NCBI GenBank assembly: GCA_003550325.1
Contig: QKWP01000137.1
Location: forward strand, 101,126-165,125
Direction: 5' to 3'
Origin: Gigaspora rosea
Taxonomy: Eukaryota > Glomeromycota > Glomeromycetes > Diversisporales > Gigasporaceae
Length of the DNA stretch: 64,000 bases
Every line of letters begins with the position of its first letter. The first letter of the stretch is position 1. Shown in pieces: positions 35,690-47,793 of the stretch. The translations under genes were made by a program, and so were the position numbers. The notes below the pieces were generated by a model. The model was given only the letters and a program-made list of their open reading frames with translations, was not told the origin of the DNA and did not search any database.

Positions 35690-36818
35690 AACATTAAGAT
35701 GATATGTTGATAGAACAGGATTTCTCCTAGTGATTCAATAACCTAATACTTTGAACCAAAAAAAAAAATATATATATATGTTTTTTATATCTTAATATGA
35801 GAAAATTGCATTTGCGCACAGTCTAACTTTAATTTAAAAAAAGAAATGCATCTAAAAAACATTTAATTATCATTTGTAGCTTTCATGGGAGAAATATCCT
35901 TAAAACTGTCGCAATGCATGATTTAGTTCTAGCAGTAGATATTAATTTACTATAATTTTTTATGATCTTTATTAATTTTATGTAATTTCACATTTAGTAT
36001 TAGATATCTTAGTTCCTTGATACTGTCAGGACAATATTCAAGGGTTGATTAAATTTTAAACTTTTAAAGAAGATTTATACTCTCTAGTACATATGAAAAT
36101 GTAGTGTTGGTTTTAACAATTTATTTATATCTATAGCAAATTTGAATTCAACTTTTGTGCGCAGCCCAGCCACATTATTTGTAATTATTCGTAAAGATTT
36201 AGCATGTCATATGTATTCTCGCGAACTTAATACATTTGCGTTATATGTTACCAATTCAATTGATTCGTATAGCATTTAAGTATATAGCGCGAATGGATTC
36301 TTTGGATCTGTTAACGATTTTGTTAAATCTTTAAGTGATTCGTCATAATCTTCTAAATTATAGTCCACAACTTCTTAGATACCCTGCATTATTTAGATTA
36401 AATTTATGAAGAATTTTTATAGTCATTTTAACTTGTCCTAAAGACATCATGCATCAAAATTTCTGATTCAATGTCTAATAGTTTATAAATTCTCTATCAA
36501 TTCTCTGTATCTATTCAATTTTATCAAGATTGCCCCCGAGCAAAGAGTGCAATTGAATAAATCGATCGATTTTCAAAGGAATTTTTGAATTTTCTTGACT
36601 TTAATTGAGTACCTAATGTAATGGCTTTATTCTGATCAATTCAATATTTTAGTTAAGTCTGAAAATGATACTTTGGAACGATTTAGCATGAAATATGTTT
36701 ATCTCTATATCTGCATAATTAGAATCAATCCATGCAGACTACTTATATCCATTCATACACGTATATTTTCTATTTCATATCTATCTTACTTATTATCCTA
36801 GCTATTTTGGTGTATTTG
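35690..36818. other. 3' flank of the Kelch gene and AT-rich spacer
   Basis: No gene recognised. AATATATATATATG-type low complexity follows the Kelch stop codon. Confidence 0.45.
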
Positions 36819-36820
36819 TA

Positions 36821-36970
36821 CTGGACAGTTGGGTATAAGCAGAAATGAAATTTCCGCTTAAATACATAGTGCCAGGGTATAATATCTGTTCTCCCCAATC
36901 CTACAGGGTTGAATAACTGGACAACCGGAAAATTGGAAATTTTCCAGAGTCCAGTGTCCAAACTGTCCAG
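36821..36970. mobile_element. Tc1/mariner-like MITE, 150 bp
   Basis: CTGGACAGTTGGG at the left and CCAAACTGTCCAG at the right are inverted. TA lies on both sides (36819-36820, 36971-36972). A GGACAACCGGAAAATTGGAA palindrome lies within. A related CACTGGAC...GTCCAGTG pair occurs near 37587-37640. Confidence 0.55.
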
Positions 36971-36972
36971 TA

Positions 36973-38002
36973 AAAAGCAATGAATAAGAAAAATAAGCAC
37001 TAGACAATATAGGTAAAAAAAATTATCATGTGACTTTGAGACTTGTCCGGTTTGTAGATTTTGTTTCCGACCCATTCAAAATATGGAATTGGTCATAATC
37101 AAAAGAAAAATTTAGGTGGTAAAAGCGTTGTTAAGAAAAAAGAAAAACACTATTGAAGATTACTTATTCAAAAACTAATCCATTCGCCAGATCCAACTGC
37201 CCCTTTTGGCTAAATCTATGATTGGTTTCATGAACGATTGGATTCAGATGCAACTGTTCTATAGTTCTACAGTTCAGTGTTAATATTTAAACTCATCCAT
37301 TAGATTCAAATTGAAGATGGTCAACAAATTGAATAGATGTCAAAGCAGGAATAATTAGACGCGATCCTGCCAAATTGCATATAAACTAGATACAGACTGA
37401 AACCAGTATTAATCGTAAATTTGATCAAATTGAGCAAACAATTAGCTAACATCGCATGAGAAAGTGCATGCATTTAGATAAGTACAACTTAATTAATTTC
37501 CAATTTTAAAACTAATTAGATGATTCTAACGATGTAATGTCAAATTTTCATACTCGATAACTTTTTTAAATTTTTTATAAATATACCACTGGACGTACTG
37601 AACATAAATTGGATAGTTAGGAATATCCAATGTCCAGTGAAAAACACCGGATATATAGTTACCCAACCTTGCCATCCGATAGTAACACTGATAACCCCAA
37701 ACCGGTATTAAACCTATCCATACACACCGGTTTTGACAGGGTAGACTTAGTGTAAATCTATATAAAGGTATACTAACAATAATAGTAATAACAAATATAG
37801 TAATATTTTTATTATTTATATTTTTAAATACTAGTACAGTAGCTAAACTAAATTCTTTATTGTAGATGTTTATAAAGGCTTCTTATGACGCCTAAATAAT
37901 ATATTCGAGGGTTATAAATAAAATTTAAACTAGAATGCAATAGAAATAAAATCACTCAAAAAGTCTACAATTTATAAGTAGTATTATTTGAAAGAGGCTT
38001 AC
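36973..38002. other. AT-rich spacer, no gene seen
   Basis: Contains the small CACTGGAC/GTCCAGTG palindrome near 37587-37640 and ACCGGT-type words near 37640-37730. No supported frame. Confidence 0.4.
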
Positions 38003-38164
38003 ACGAGGGGACATTAATTTTTGAACACTAGGTTTATGTTTGCTTAAATGTCACATGGCGTTAAATAGAAAAATATCAAAGGGAAGAATCTTTAACTATT
38101 TTACACTATGTGACATTTAAGCAAACCTAAACTTAGTATTCAAAGAGTTAATGTCTTCCCTCTG
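38003..38164. mobile_element. palindromic MITE, ~160 bp, superfamily unknown
   Basis: Arms of about 50 bp: ACATTAATTTTTGAACACTA and TTTGCTTAAATGTCACAT on the left, ATGTGACATTTAAGCAAACC and AGTTAATGTCTTCCCTC on the right. Ends are CACGAGGGG and CCCTCTGTG. No unambiguous target duplication. Confidence 0.5.
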
Positions 38165-38577
38165 TGAAATAATTAATGGCAATTTTTACACTTGTGTATG
38201 TGTAGTAACTAAAAAGTTACGCATATCGTTGTAGGGTTAAATTCATGACGCAAATAAAAATCCAATAAAGGCAATACAACTATGGAAATTAACACAACCT
38301 ACTGTACAACATAACAATAATATGTAATGTACCTACGTAAGGTTGTACCAGTAAGATTTCTAACACGTTCTAAATGAGAAAATGAGAAAATCAAGCAATA
38401 AAGGGTTCGAAAAAACTTTAATAAAAGACGATGAGATTATTAAATATGAATTTTCTGCATGTAAAATATAAAACCTATTGAAAAAGGTAAAACCTTCTCA
38501 TTAGTTTATACTTAATAAACGTAATCTAATAAATTAGTATTTATGTCATTAAAATGTTATAAGGTGGATTTAGTACT

Positions 38578-39222
38578 GTCTATTCAGCAGTTTGTGAATG
38601 GAAAAGGATCGCATTGAAAAGACTTGACAGTGACGAAGAAAATAAAGAAGTGTCCAAAGAATTTATTAAAGAGGTGATGCATTGTTCATTGTATTCTAAT
38701 ATCTGGTCTACGTTATCTAAATCTAACATTGTTTATAGCTTAAGCAATTACTTGCTATTAACTCTCTACCTAACATCAACAAACTTCACGGAATTACACA
38801 AGGTATTGTAATAATACCTAAAATAATCTTTTTTTTTAAATAATATTTTTTAACCATGTTTTAATTAGATCCTAAAACAAATCAATTCATGTTGGTACTA
38901 CAATTTGCCAATGGGGGGAACTTGCGGCAATATTTACATAAGAAATGGCACGAGAGCACTTTCAAAATTTCATTAGATGAAATTATCGATTTTGCAATGC
39001 AAATTACAAACGGGTTAGAACATTTGCACAACAATAATATAATTCATTGTGATTTGGTAAGTATCAATTAATTTATTATCAAATTCATAATTAATTCTCA
39101 TTTTTAAAATCATAAATTAATAAATTTATAATTTATAAAGCATTATAAAAACATTTTAATGAATGATGGTGAACTCTTAATTGCGGATTTTGGGTTATCA
39201 AAAAAAATAGATGATACTTACA
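38578..39222 (+). pseudogene. TKL-like protein kinase gene, 3' half lost to an insertion
   Basis: Exons about 38578-38673 (GGFSTVYSAV, RIALKRLDSDEEN), 38739-38802 (NSLPNINKLHGITQ), 38869-39056 (FMLVLQFANGGNLRQYLHKK, ITNGLEHLHNNNIIHCDL) and 39141-39222 (HYKNILMNDGELLIADFGLS). All joins are in phase with GT-AG introns of 65-85 bp. The catalytic loop HCDLHYKNIL and the DFG motif are intact, unlike the two kinases at the left end. The homology stops at KKIDDTYNITE (about 39222) and gag-like sequence follows, so the activation segment and C-lobe are missing. No 5' exon with a start codon was found. It was an active-type kinase before truncation. Confidence 0.7.
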
Positions 39223-39224
39223 AT

Positions 39225-41110
39225 ATAACAGAGTTGCTGGATTTAACGATGGTATAAAAGCTGAAATTTTAAAATCCAAAATGTCTGGTATGTATACTCC
39301 TGTTCCAGCCCAATATCCAGTAAGAACAAATATTGATAGCCCAACACGATTCTTAGCTTAGTTACGGTATAAATATCATGAAGAAACAATAGGTTCTCAC
39401 AATGCTTCTTTATCCAGATTAGCTCAAGAAAAATTTAATCCTACTGATACCCCCAAACCTATGAAGATAGAATTCGTCTTTTATTATTGCAGACACCAAA
39501 TAATAACCAGGATGACTTGGCTATATTATGGACCCATCTTCCAGATGAATTATTTACAAGAGTAAAAATCACAAAACTCGCATATATAAATGCTTTCTTT
39601 ATAGCTGTTAAGGATACATGGCTCGAGCGAAAACCTTCTACATTTATATATAATGGGGTTAATAGCAATTTATCAGTTCCTATAATTTTGTCTAATACAA
39701 TCCCTACTGAAAATATATCTATATATAAAAAAGCATACAATCATTTAGATTTAATAGCTCAAAGACTAGGGTATCCTGATAATGCATCTAGAGATCCTGA
39801 CGCTTTAGAAAGCTTTATTGAAGAAAAATTATATAAAAGATTAGGCTATGCGAATTATAATATTCAATCAAAAAAATTGTATACTACAAAGAAGCCTATG
39901 GCTAAAAAATCATCAAAATCGATTAAAAAATTAATAGCAAGATATTGTTCTATGTGTAGAAAAGCTGGGCATACAAAAACGAATTTCCTAAGTTTAAAAA
40001 GGCCAAAAAGATTAATAACATCAGTAGCTCTCAATACATAGACCAAAGCCAATCAGAAGATGATACAGACTATATAAATAATGAAAGCACTCAAGAAGAA
40101 AGTAGCCAAGAAGAAAGTGACCAAGAAATTAGCGAAATTGAATCCAGAGAAACCAATGTTTTAATATATAAAAAAAAAAAGAGGTTTCTAAGTCTTCTAT
40201 AAAAAAAGAAATCCAAAAAACCAAAAACTAGCAAAAAAACTATTAATGAAAATCAAATATTTTTAGAATCTGTTAAATATATATTAGAAAAATATATTTC
40301 TCAATGCCCTATAGAAATTTTAATCGAAATATATACAGATCTTAGCAAATTGTTTCCTGAAATGAAAGACTCATTTTATTCATATCATTTAAAAAATAAT
40401 ACAAATAAAGAAGTAGACAAAGTATGGAAAAATATAATAAAAAAATATCAATTTATTTTAGAACTATTATTTCTCACATGCTCCAAAAAAGATATACCAT
40501 TATCTCTAACTTCAAGCAATTATAGTGACAAGGCTGGGAGATCCTCTTCTTTAAATTATGCTATAAAACAATATCAAGAAGCTCAATTATATCGAAATTG
40601 GTTTGACCATTAAAAATAAACTTTTTGCAAATAAAAGAACCCAATAATTAAGCCACTATTTCATATAAAGTATATGATTTAGAAATACCCCATGCATTAC
40701 TCGATACAGGTTCAGATGGGTCACATATTTCTGAAAATATTGCAACTATTTTATAAAATACTTTGGGTTAAAAATAGACAGAAAAAAGATCTATAGGCTA
40801 ACTGGAGCTGTAGAAGAAAAACAATCTATTGGAACCTTTTCTGATATACCCGTTACTATTGGTAGTGAAAATAATACTTTAACAATTTCAGATGAGTTTT
40901 TAGTTTTACCAACTGAAAAAAATAGTAATGGCAATAATATATATCATTATTTATTCTTGGTACTAGGTGGTAATATCGAGCTGGCTAGGAGCCAATAGTA
41001 AAGGGGAAGTTTATAGCATCAGCTAATAAAAGACTATTACATTCCACTTTCTATTTATAATACGCCATCTTCTTGTATTTACAATTTCTGTTCGAAGGTA
41101 GAAATAAAAC
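39225..41110 (+). mobile_element. gag-protease-type retroelement remnant (fossil)
   Basis: After the kinase breakpoint comes a gag-like region: PVPAQYPVRTNIDSPTRFLA, then 39487-40041 with LDLIAQRLGYPDNASRDPDA and a zinc-knuckle-like CSMCRKAGHTK. About 40660-41000 gives an aspartic protease signature, HALLDTGSDGSHISENIA (the D-T/S-G active-site triad), and a WLGANSKG region. No reverse transcriptase follows before minus-strand genes begin. The parts fit an LTR-type element (Ty3-like, or a gag-protease pair carried by a larger element). Broken, with several breaks. It appears to have inserted into the kinase gene at 39222. Confidence 0.6.
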
Positions 41111-41293
41111 TTGAATACTATTACTACCTTTTTGCTAGAAAAAAAAATATGTAAGAAAAAATAAAAGAGCTTGAAAAAATGTTATACAATACTCTCAAGT
41201 CTAAAGAGGATCTCAATAAATTGTGTAAAAAAATTATTAGTACACTATAGTGAATTAAATAGGTCATTATAGAGGCATGAAGTAGAAATATTT

Positions 41294-41848
41294 TTATATA
41301 GCTAATTTACGATATATTTTAGCTTTAATTTTTTCATCCTGTCTAGCTTCTTTTTCATAAAATGCATACAAATCCTCTTTACTAATATTCAAAATTTCTG
41401 AGCTTTCAGGTATTAGCTGATTTTTAATAATAGATAGTTCAGAGACGCTAGCAGATTTAGTCTTGGATTTTCTTCCTCCAGTTTTTTTCATCTTAATGTC
41501 TTCTCCCAAAGCCGAATTAGTTGATTTACTAGGCTTATTCCCAGCTTTGTGTATCACATTTTCTATTGTTGTAATAGTAGAATTGTATGTATTTTGAAGA
41601 AGATTCTCATTCTGCTTATTTATCATATTTGTACTTGAAGAGATTGCTAAATTATTCCACTGAATCCTATTAGACTCTTGTCCTCTCCAAATTTGATATA
41701 AGCGACTGTTTGATATATTATATTTTTTACTTAGCTGAGCTAAAGGTTTAGACTTCATACCATAGTATTGTATAATGTCTTTGTAATCTGCAGGAGACAA
41801 GTAACTAGCTCTAGAACCAATATATGTATTAAGCGAGGGTGTAATCAT
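41294..41848 (-). CDS. putative DNA-binding protein with helix-turn-helix, 184 aa
   Basis: Starts at ATG (41848). Residues about 18-55 read LSPADYKDIIQYYGMKSKPL then AQLSKKYNISNSRLYQIWRG, a helix-turn-helix of the homeodomain-like/transposase-arm type: AQLSKKYNIS as helix-turn, SRLYQIW as recognition helix. The rest is Ser/Lys-rich with a basic cluster (KMKKTGGRKSKTKS) and a charged C-terminal helix. It lies between gag-like and polymerase remnants and is best taken as part of a Polinton-like element or a related mobile unit. It looks whole. Exact family not recognised. Confidence 0.5.
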   Translation of the reverse strand: MITPSLNTYIGSRASYLSPADYKDIIQYYGMKSKPLAQLSKKYNISNSRLYQIWRGQESNRIQWNNLAISSSTNMINKQNENLLQNTYNSTITTIENVIHKAGNKPSKSTNSALGEDIKMKKTGGRKSKTKSASVSELSIIKNQLIPESSEILNISKEDLYAFYEKEARQDEKIKAKIYRKLAI

Positions 41849-41924
41849 ATTAGTAGCTAATCGGTAAAGATTTTTCTTATTCTATAAATAAAAAAATATT
41901 CAAAAAAATATTGATATTATACTA

Positions 41925-42130
41925 GTATTGGTATTATGCTAGTATTAGTAATATTGTAGTATCAGTATTGGCAATATTGTAGTATCAGTAGTATCAGTAT
42001 TATGCTAGTATTAGTAATACAGTAGTATCAGTAGTATCGGTATGATGCTAGTATTAGTAATACAGTAGTATCAGTAGTATTAGTAACAATATGCATAGTA
42101 TTGGTACTATAGTAGTATTATAGTATCTAT
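41925..42130. repeat. AGTAGTATCAGTATT-type microsatellite
   Basis: About 200 bases of interspersed TAGTAGTATCAGTA and GCTAGTATTAGTAATA words, in two or three higher-order copies. Lies directly upstream (minus-strand sense) of the helix-turn-helix gene. Confidence 0.8.
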
Positions 42131-42496
42131 AGAAAAAATAAAATGCTTCTGGGTGGTCGTCTCTGAAAAAAAAAATGCAACATATTTTTTTTTTATATAA
42201 CAATGCCAAGATTATGTCCAATATATATATATTAATAGATATAAAAGATAGAGAGTATTCTAAAAGGACCGGGAATCAGCTAGGTAGTGAATATGAGGAA
42301 GATCTAGAAAAAAATTATATTTTGCTCTTAGATCCAAAGCCAAAATTAATGATATTAGTAAAAAGTTGCTGACTAAAATTTTAGAGTATTTAGAGCAAGA
42401 GAAGGGGTTTAAGCGGATTAGTGCTGATGTTAAAAAAAATATTAGCCAGTTAAATGCGGTTAATCTAGGCTTAGATCCCAAATTACTTCTGAACAA

Positions 42497-42850
42497 ATGT
42501 TCTATAAGGAGCTGAAATCAAAATATTCTGCTGAAATAAAATCACTCAAATCTTTGATAAAATTATTGAAGAAAGAAGTAACCTTGGCCCAAAAAGCCTC
42601 ATTCTCTGACAAGATCACGATTTATTCTCTTGAAGCTAAAATAGTTGAATTGGAAGGTAAGTTGCTAAATTCTATACCACAACCATCTTTTTCTGATTCT
42701 AATAATAATATAGAAGAAGCAACAGAGATAATAAATGAGCAAGAAAAACCCAAGTTACCTAACTGGGTTAATGCTAATTTAAGAAGTCTTGTCTATAAGC
42801 TTAGACTGGAGAATAAAGCATGGGAAATTGATAAAAAAATAAAGATATAG
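42497..42850 (+). CDS. coiled-coil protein, 117 aa, element-associated
   Basis: Starts at ATG 42497 (MFYKELKSKYSAEIKSLKSL). Heptad-like leucine spacing runs through residues 5-60 (LIKLLKKEVTL, YSLEAKIVELEGKLL), then an acidic linker and a C-terminal KLPNWVNANLRSLVYKLRLE. A related decayed stretch lies just upstream (42175-42480). Product unrecognised; by position, part of the Polinton-like remnant. Confidence 0.4.
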   Translation: MFYKELKSKYSAEIKSLKSLIKLLKKEVTLAQKASFSDKITIYSLEAKIVELEGKLLNSIPQPSFSDSNNNIEEATEIINEQEKPKLPNWVNANLRSLVYKLRLENKAWEIDKKIKI

Positions 42851-43095
42851 TTTTTTGAGTTGCTAAGGCAGGACACCATGTCACCAGGTCGCAGTATATG
42901 GCGCAGTATTCATGTGAGTGTGACCTTGAGGTCACATACAAATAAGCTAGATATATAAAATATTAGACTATGAAAAAATAGTATCATATAATGATTTCAA
43001 CTATATACAAATTTAAATCGTGATATTTATTGATATAGGTTGATAAAGAATCGCTATAAATTACTAAAAATGCTATAAATCAATAAAACATTAAT

Positions 43096-43760
43096 TTGTT
43101 AGTAAATATGACTAATAAAATCATTATTGATGAGATTTATAATAAATCCGTACCCAAATATGTTAATTTTCGTCCAGGATATGATTTGAACTATGTAATA
43201 AAGGATTTAACACAAGCTAATTGTTATAATTATAACCGTGTTGAAAATATGTGTAAAATAGAAAAAAGTATGATGACTTAGCTATTATCAGACCCACAAA
43301 ACACTTCAATAGTGGGCTATTCGTATTAAAGATGATTTGCAAGAATTATGTTCTAGAAAAAGATCTAGTATCTTTTATGTATACTGCCTTTTTGGTTTAT
43401 TTGAACAGGGAAGCATTAGGACGTACCTTGAAAATCACAGGTCAAAAATAGAGCATATCAGCTATCGAAGACCAAAAGTTCATAAAAGTCAAATAGCTAT
43501 ATGCTTCAAATATTAGAGATTGGTAAAGATTATTGAAGTAGAACCAAAAAGAGTATATTGGGAAGGATGGCATCGATGGGGTTATGAGATTAAATCTGAA
43601 GAATTAATACGAAATCATTAGGATAATGAATGCCCCAAAGCTAATATCCAAGATAGAAGTATACAGGTTATTCAAAATATTATACCTAGTTTGATTAATG
43701 AGCCATGTTTATTAACTCCTCCACCATTACTGCCAAAGCCTTTTGTATACATATAGTATA
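43096..43760 (+). pseudogene. unrecognised element-associated gene remnant (fossil)
   Basis: Protein-like stretches IDEIYNKSVPKYVNFRPGYD and RIKDDLQELCSRKRSSIFYV indicate a former coding region between the coiled-coil gene and the polymerase. Not assigned to any Polinton gene I know. Broken, several breaks. Confidence 0.35.
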
Positions 43761-43899
43761 GTGCAAAAAAGGAAATGGACTTAATAACTTTTGACTAATT
43801 TTAATTAAATAATTAATATATTAGAAAAAAAAGAATATATAATAACTATGTAACTTTTTTACTTAGACATTATCACTAGTCTAACTTATTACAGTAAGC

Positions 43900-46800
43900 T
43901 AGATATGTGAGATACACATTCGTTTTGATATTTCTCTGGGGGTCTGCACCTTATGGCTTTTTTTCAGCCTCCTTATGAGGTATATTATCTTTAACCATAT
44001 TTTATATACTCTTATGCGCCAATGGTTATATAGTAAAGAGGTAACTCCATCTGATAATATCCAATATTTAGTATCTATGGGACAAAGAGCCTTCTTTTCT
44101 GATTCGACCAAAGATAATATATGATCCTTTGACCGGATACCTATATTCTTAGCATAGAATACTTTCTTATCAAAGAGACAGTGCTGATAAACTAGGGTCA
44201 TAGAATCAGCCCCAGTTTGCAGAGCCAAATCCTTGGCTTCTTGCTCTGATAATAATGATCTATCTATCGGATCATCTAGCAAGGACCCTTCTAAAGCTGG
44301 CATGTATAAATTCATGGCCATTTCATTTATGCCTTTTTTGCTAACCCCTTTATGCTTAAACTGTATAGTTTTATCAACCAAGACATAGTGATAAGACTTG
44401 GTCCGAATATGATAGGATTCTGTAATCACATTGCCTGGAGTTTCATCTTTAAATTTGCCAATAGTTGTGTCCTCATTAAGGTTAAAGAGATTGGCTCACT
44501 TAGCCATATCCTTATAGATATCTTTAGTCTCAACTTGAAATATAAAAGAGTCTGTGTCCATATATCCAAGCTGGGCTTTATTACTATATTTTTCTTTCAC
44601 ATACCTATACCAGAAGTAGTATATTAAAAGTTTGCTAAGGCCTAGAACTGATGCTCTGACAATAATGGGCTTGTTGAGAGTTATAGTGGCCTTTCTCATA
44701 TGTGCTCCTACAAGTGTATTTCTAAGCTGTCTGGCATATTTGAAAGAGGCTTACGAATCTGATTAATAAATTTTTTATCATCTTGCTTATTATTCATAGC
44801 TATGAGCTTGACGTCTTGGTATTTGCGAACATTCTCCATAGTTTTGCTATATATAGCATTATTTTTGAGCTTGAAAAAGTCACTTAGAAAAATACTTCCA
44901 GCTTTTTTAGCCTCATTACATTTTTCTGTATTAAAAGCTATATAGGGGGCTAGCTAGTTAGTTTGGTCAAATGATAGGATTTCTGTAACCTCATCAACTA
45001 TCATACCCAATTTTACATAATATTGGAGTTCTTGATAATGGATAACATAATCTTTTTATGGACTAAGGTGTGGAACTAATTTTTTTGTTGCTAAAAACTA
45101 TTCTCTATCCAAGTTATCTACAAGCTCTGTAGTATAGGGACACAACATATCTTTACTTATAGCCATATTCTCTATGGCTAGGGGTAAATCTTTCAAATAG
45201 TCATAGGTTTTTAGAGGGAAGTGCGCCTTAATATTTAGGTAATATCCTTTTTTGGCATTTGATTTGGTATTAAGAATCTTATTAAGATATTTCTTTTGCA
45301 TTTCAGAATTCTTAAGCAAATATTCCCAACTTACCTCCCATTGATAATTTCCTATAGGCAAATACTGGCTCATGGCCCAGCTGTAAAGATTTGTTGCATC
45401 TACATATGAAATCCATGATGAAGGTTTGGATGGGTTAAAGGCCTTACCCATCTTAGGATTGTTGGCTTTGAAATGTCATTGACAGGCCATAGCTATACCT
45501 CCACACTTGGCTGTTTCTATGAAATCATGCATAGCAATTTCTGTTAAGAGTTCAATCTTAACACAGTCATCTTAAGCATAGCATCCCAAGAATATGCTGG
45601 AAGTGAATCATAGTGGCTTGAATCGAGCCCATCATATTCTATAGACATTTTTTGTAACTGTGTCCAGATATCAGCAAGGCAAAGAACATCTGTTTTAAGA
45701 TAAAGATCATGATATTCACCTAAATTTTTGCATCTGAATTCCTTCCATACATTTTGAGCATGCTCATAGTCTTTTTGGGTAATTTTACTACTAAGTTGAC
45801 CATAAAATTCATAAATAGGTAGAAGCTCAGTTTCTAAGTATCTATCATGTGAATCGATATACTCATAGAGGTATACTCCTTTGTGACATACAAGAAATAT
45901 TTGTTCTGAAGAGAAGTTTTTATAATGCTGACTTGTTATTGGATGGTTGTTCTCTAAATTTTTTGTAAGATTGGCCAAGCTATTATTCATGAACTGTATA
46001 CTATCTATATACTTAAGCTGGCCTACTTTCATAAATTTATAACGTTCAAAGATCTCAGCTATTACCTTAATCTGGTGTGCATTAACAGACTGCCCAACAG
46101 ACTCACAAACCAAGTGAGAATCATAGCCACGAAAGTTATAAAAGACAACTGGAATTGGTGTCTTCCATGCTTGGATCTGGAGTTTAGATTACATGCATTG
46201 TGAGCAGGCCCACGAAACTTACCTGTAATATAATAGTGGTTCCAGACCTTATTATTCTCTTCATCAAATTTATCTTACAAATCCAACAGGTATCGGCTTC
46301 AGCAAATTTTTTCTTATTTTTTTTTGTCACAATTCGGTCATCTTAATAGCTAAAACTTCGAACAAATTCCTAGGTTGTATTTTCTCCTCTGTATAGGAAA
46401 GGCCCCATACATCTCTAGTATCAATCCAGCGAATTAAATAACAGAAGCTATTAGCTTTCTGCTCAGCGAGTTTACGCATTCATCCTCTATATTCTTCGTT
46501 GCATTTTTTGTTGTCCGTCTCAAAGTCTGCTATAATTACACATGAGGCATTTATCATTCAGGCATGATTTTTAAACTTTTCAAAATTATTAACCCCTTTA
46601 GTGGGTAAAGTGACTCTTTGAGTTGCTTCTCCCAAACCGAAACAGTACTCTCAATGATGATCTAAAGCCTTTATTGTAGAAAAACTTTGAGTGCATTTTC
46701 TACAAATATATCTTTTACATGATGAGCAGTATCTCTAAAAACTAGCCCATTTATATTCTTAATCCAAAGAAAGTGGTTTTTTTGTCCATACTTATCATCT

Positions 46801-46900
46801 TCAGATTTAGTAATATCTGTAAAAGCCATAAGATTGATAATATGGGGGCTTGCAGTAGAAAGGGCGGAAACTACCCCAAAAATAAAAATCAAGTTTTTGC
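43900..46900 (-). pseudogene. protein-primed-type DNA polymerase B of a Polinton/Maverick-like element (fossil)
   Basis: Minus-strand blocks show, from N to C, an exonuclease motif region ending VIIADFET near 46520, then EYHDLYLKTDVLCLADIW (45720-45650) and YDSLPAYSWDAMLKMT (about 45615-45560), wording special to Polinton and plasmid-type family B polymerases. Next comes motif A, SYVDATNLYSWAMSQ (near 45420), and motif C as LGYMDTDSFIF (near 44570). The enzyme would copy linear element DNA from a protein primer. Length about 1000 codons, as expected. Broken, with many breaks (well over five). The flanking plus-strand genes at 42.2-43.8 kb and the helix-turn-helix gene may belong to the same element; no terminal inverted repeats were found. 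Confidence 0.7.
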
Positions 46901-47793
46901 TAAATTTGAATATAACTTAGCACGGGGTATATTTTTCAATTATAAATAAAATCTGATTTGCATAATAAAAAATTGAGATAATACAAGTTTTAAAAAAATT
47001 GTATAAAATTAATTGTATCTAAAAATAGTAAAAAGGATCATCAGTAATAATCAATTTCTAAAAATAGCTAATTAATCAAATTCATTACCTATTAAGAATA
47101 CAATTATTATAATTTTGGTGTTACGACTAAAATTACAACAGATGTCAATAATTCTATATTAATAATATATATTTATAAATAAAAATTATTACAAATATAC
47201 TTTATAAATAAAGTATTCTAATTGTAAAAATAATTTATTAAACAATATATTATATATTATATTATACAAATAATAAACAATTTTATTTATTATTAATTTT
47301 ACATGAAAATTTTCTATATTTCCAACTCTTTACATATTAACAAACCAAGCCGTGAACCCAATCATCAATTACAATTACTATATATGACATCATACTTGCT
47401 CCCAACCATTGACTACAATTACCACGACATGACATCCGTCGACTAAAATTATTACGATATAACGTCCTTGATCCCAACTGTCGACTACAATTACTATACA
47501 TAACATCATATATGATATTTCATTTTTGGTTCTTTTATAAAATAAGGTGTACAGCTTTATTTATCAGATAAACAAATATTGTAATAATGGTCAAACAGCA
47601 AGAAGATTGGCAATCTCTCGGACAAAATTCGTAATCTGTATTTTTTATTTTGACGAGAATCGATGATTCTTATCTCTGAATTCTACTTTTGGCTTAAATG
47701 GACAACAAATATTTTTTTTATTTAAATGAAAAATTTGACGAATTTTTTTCTTACAAATTTACCGATTGAAAATTTTCGAGAAAAGAAAAAAAA
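46901..47793. promoter_or_regulatory. spacer and probable 5' region of the coiled-coil gene, with a degenerate ~50-bp tandem repeat
   Basis: 46901-47330 is AT-rich with nothing recognised. At about 47340-47520 a unit of the form CCCAACTGTCGACTACAATT, ACTATATATGACATCAT recurs four times with changes. A TATA-like TTTTATAAAATAAGG lies at about 47535. Two short upstream frames (ATG at 47588 and about 47699) precede the main start at 47794. A regulatory role is inference. Confidence 0.4.
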
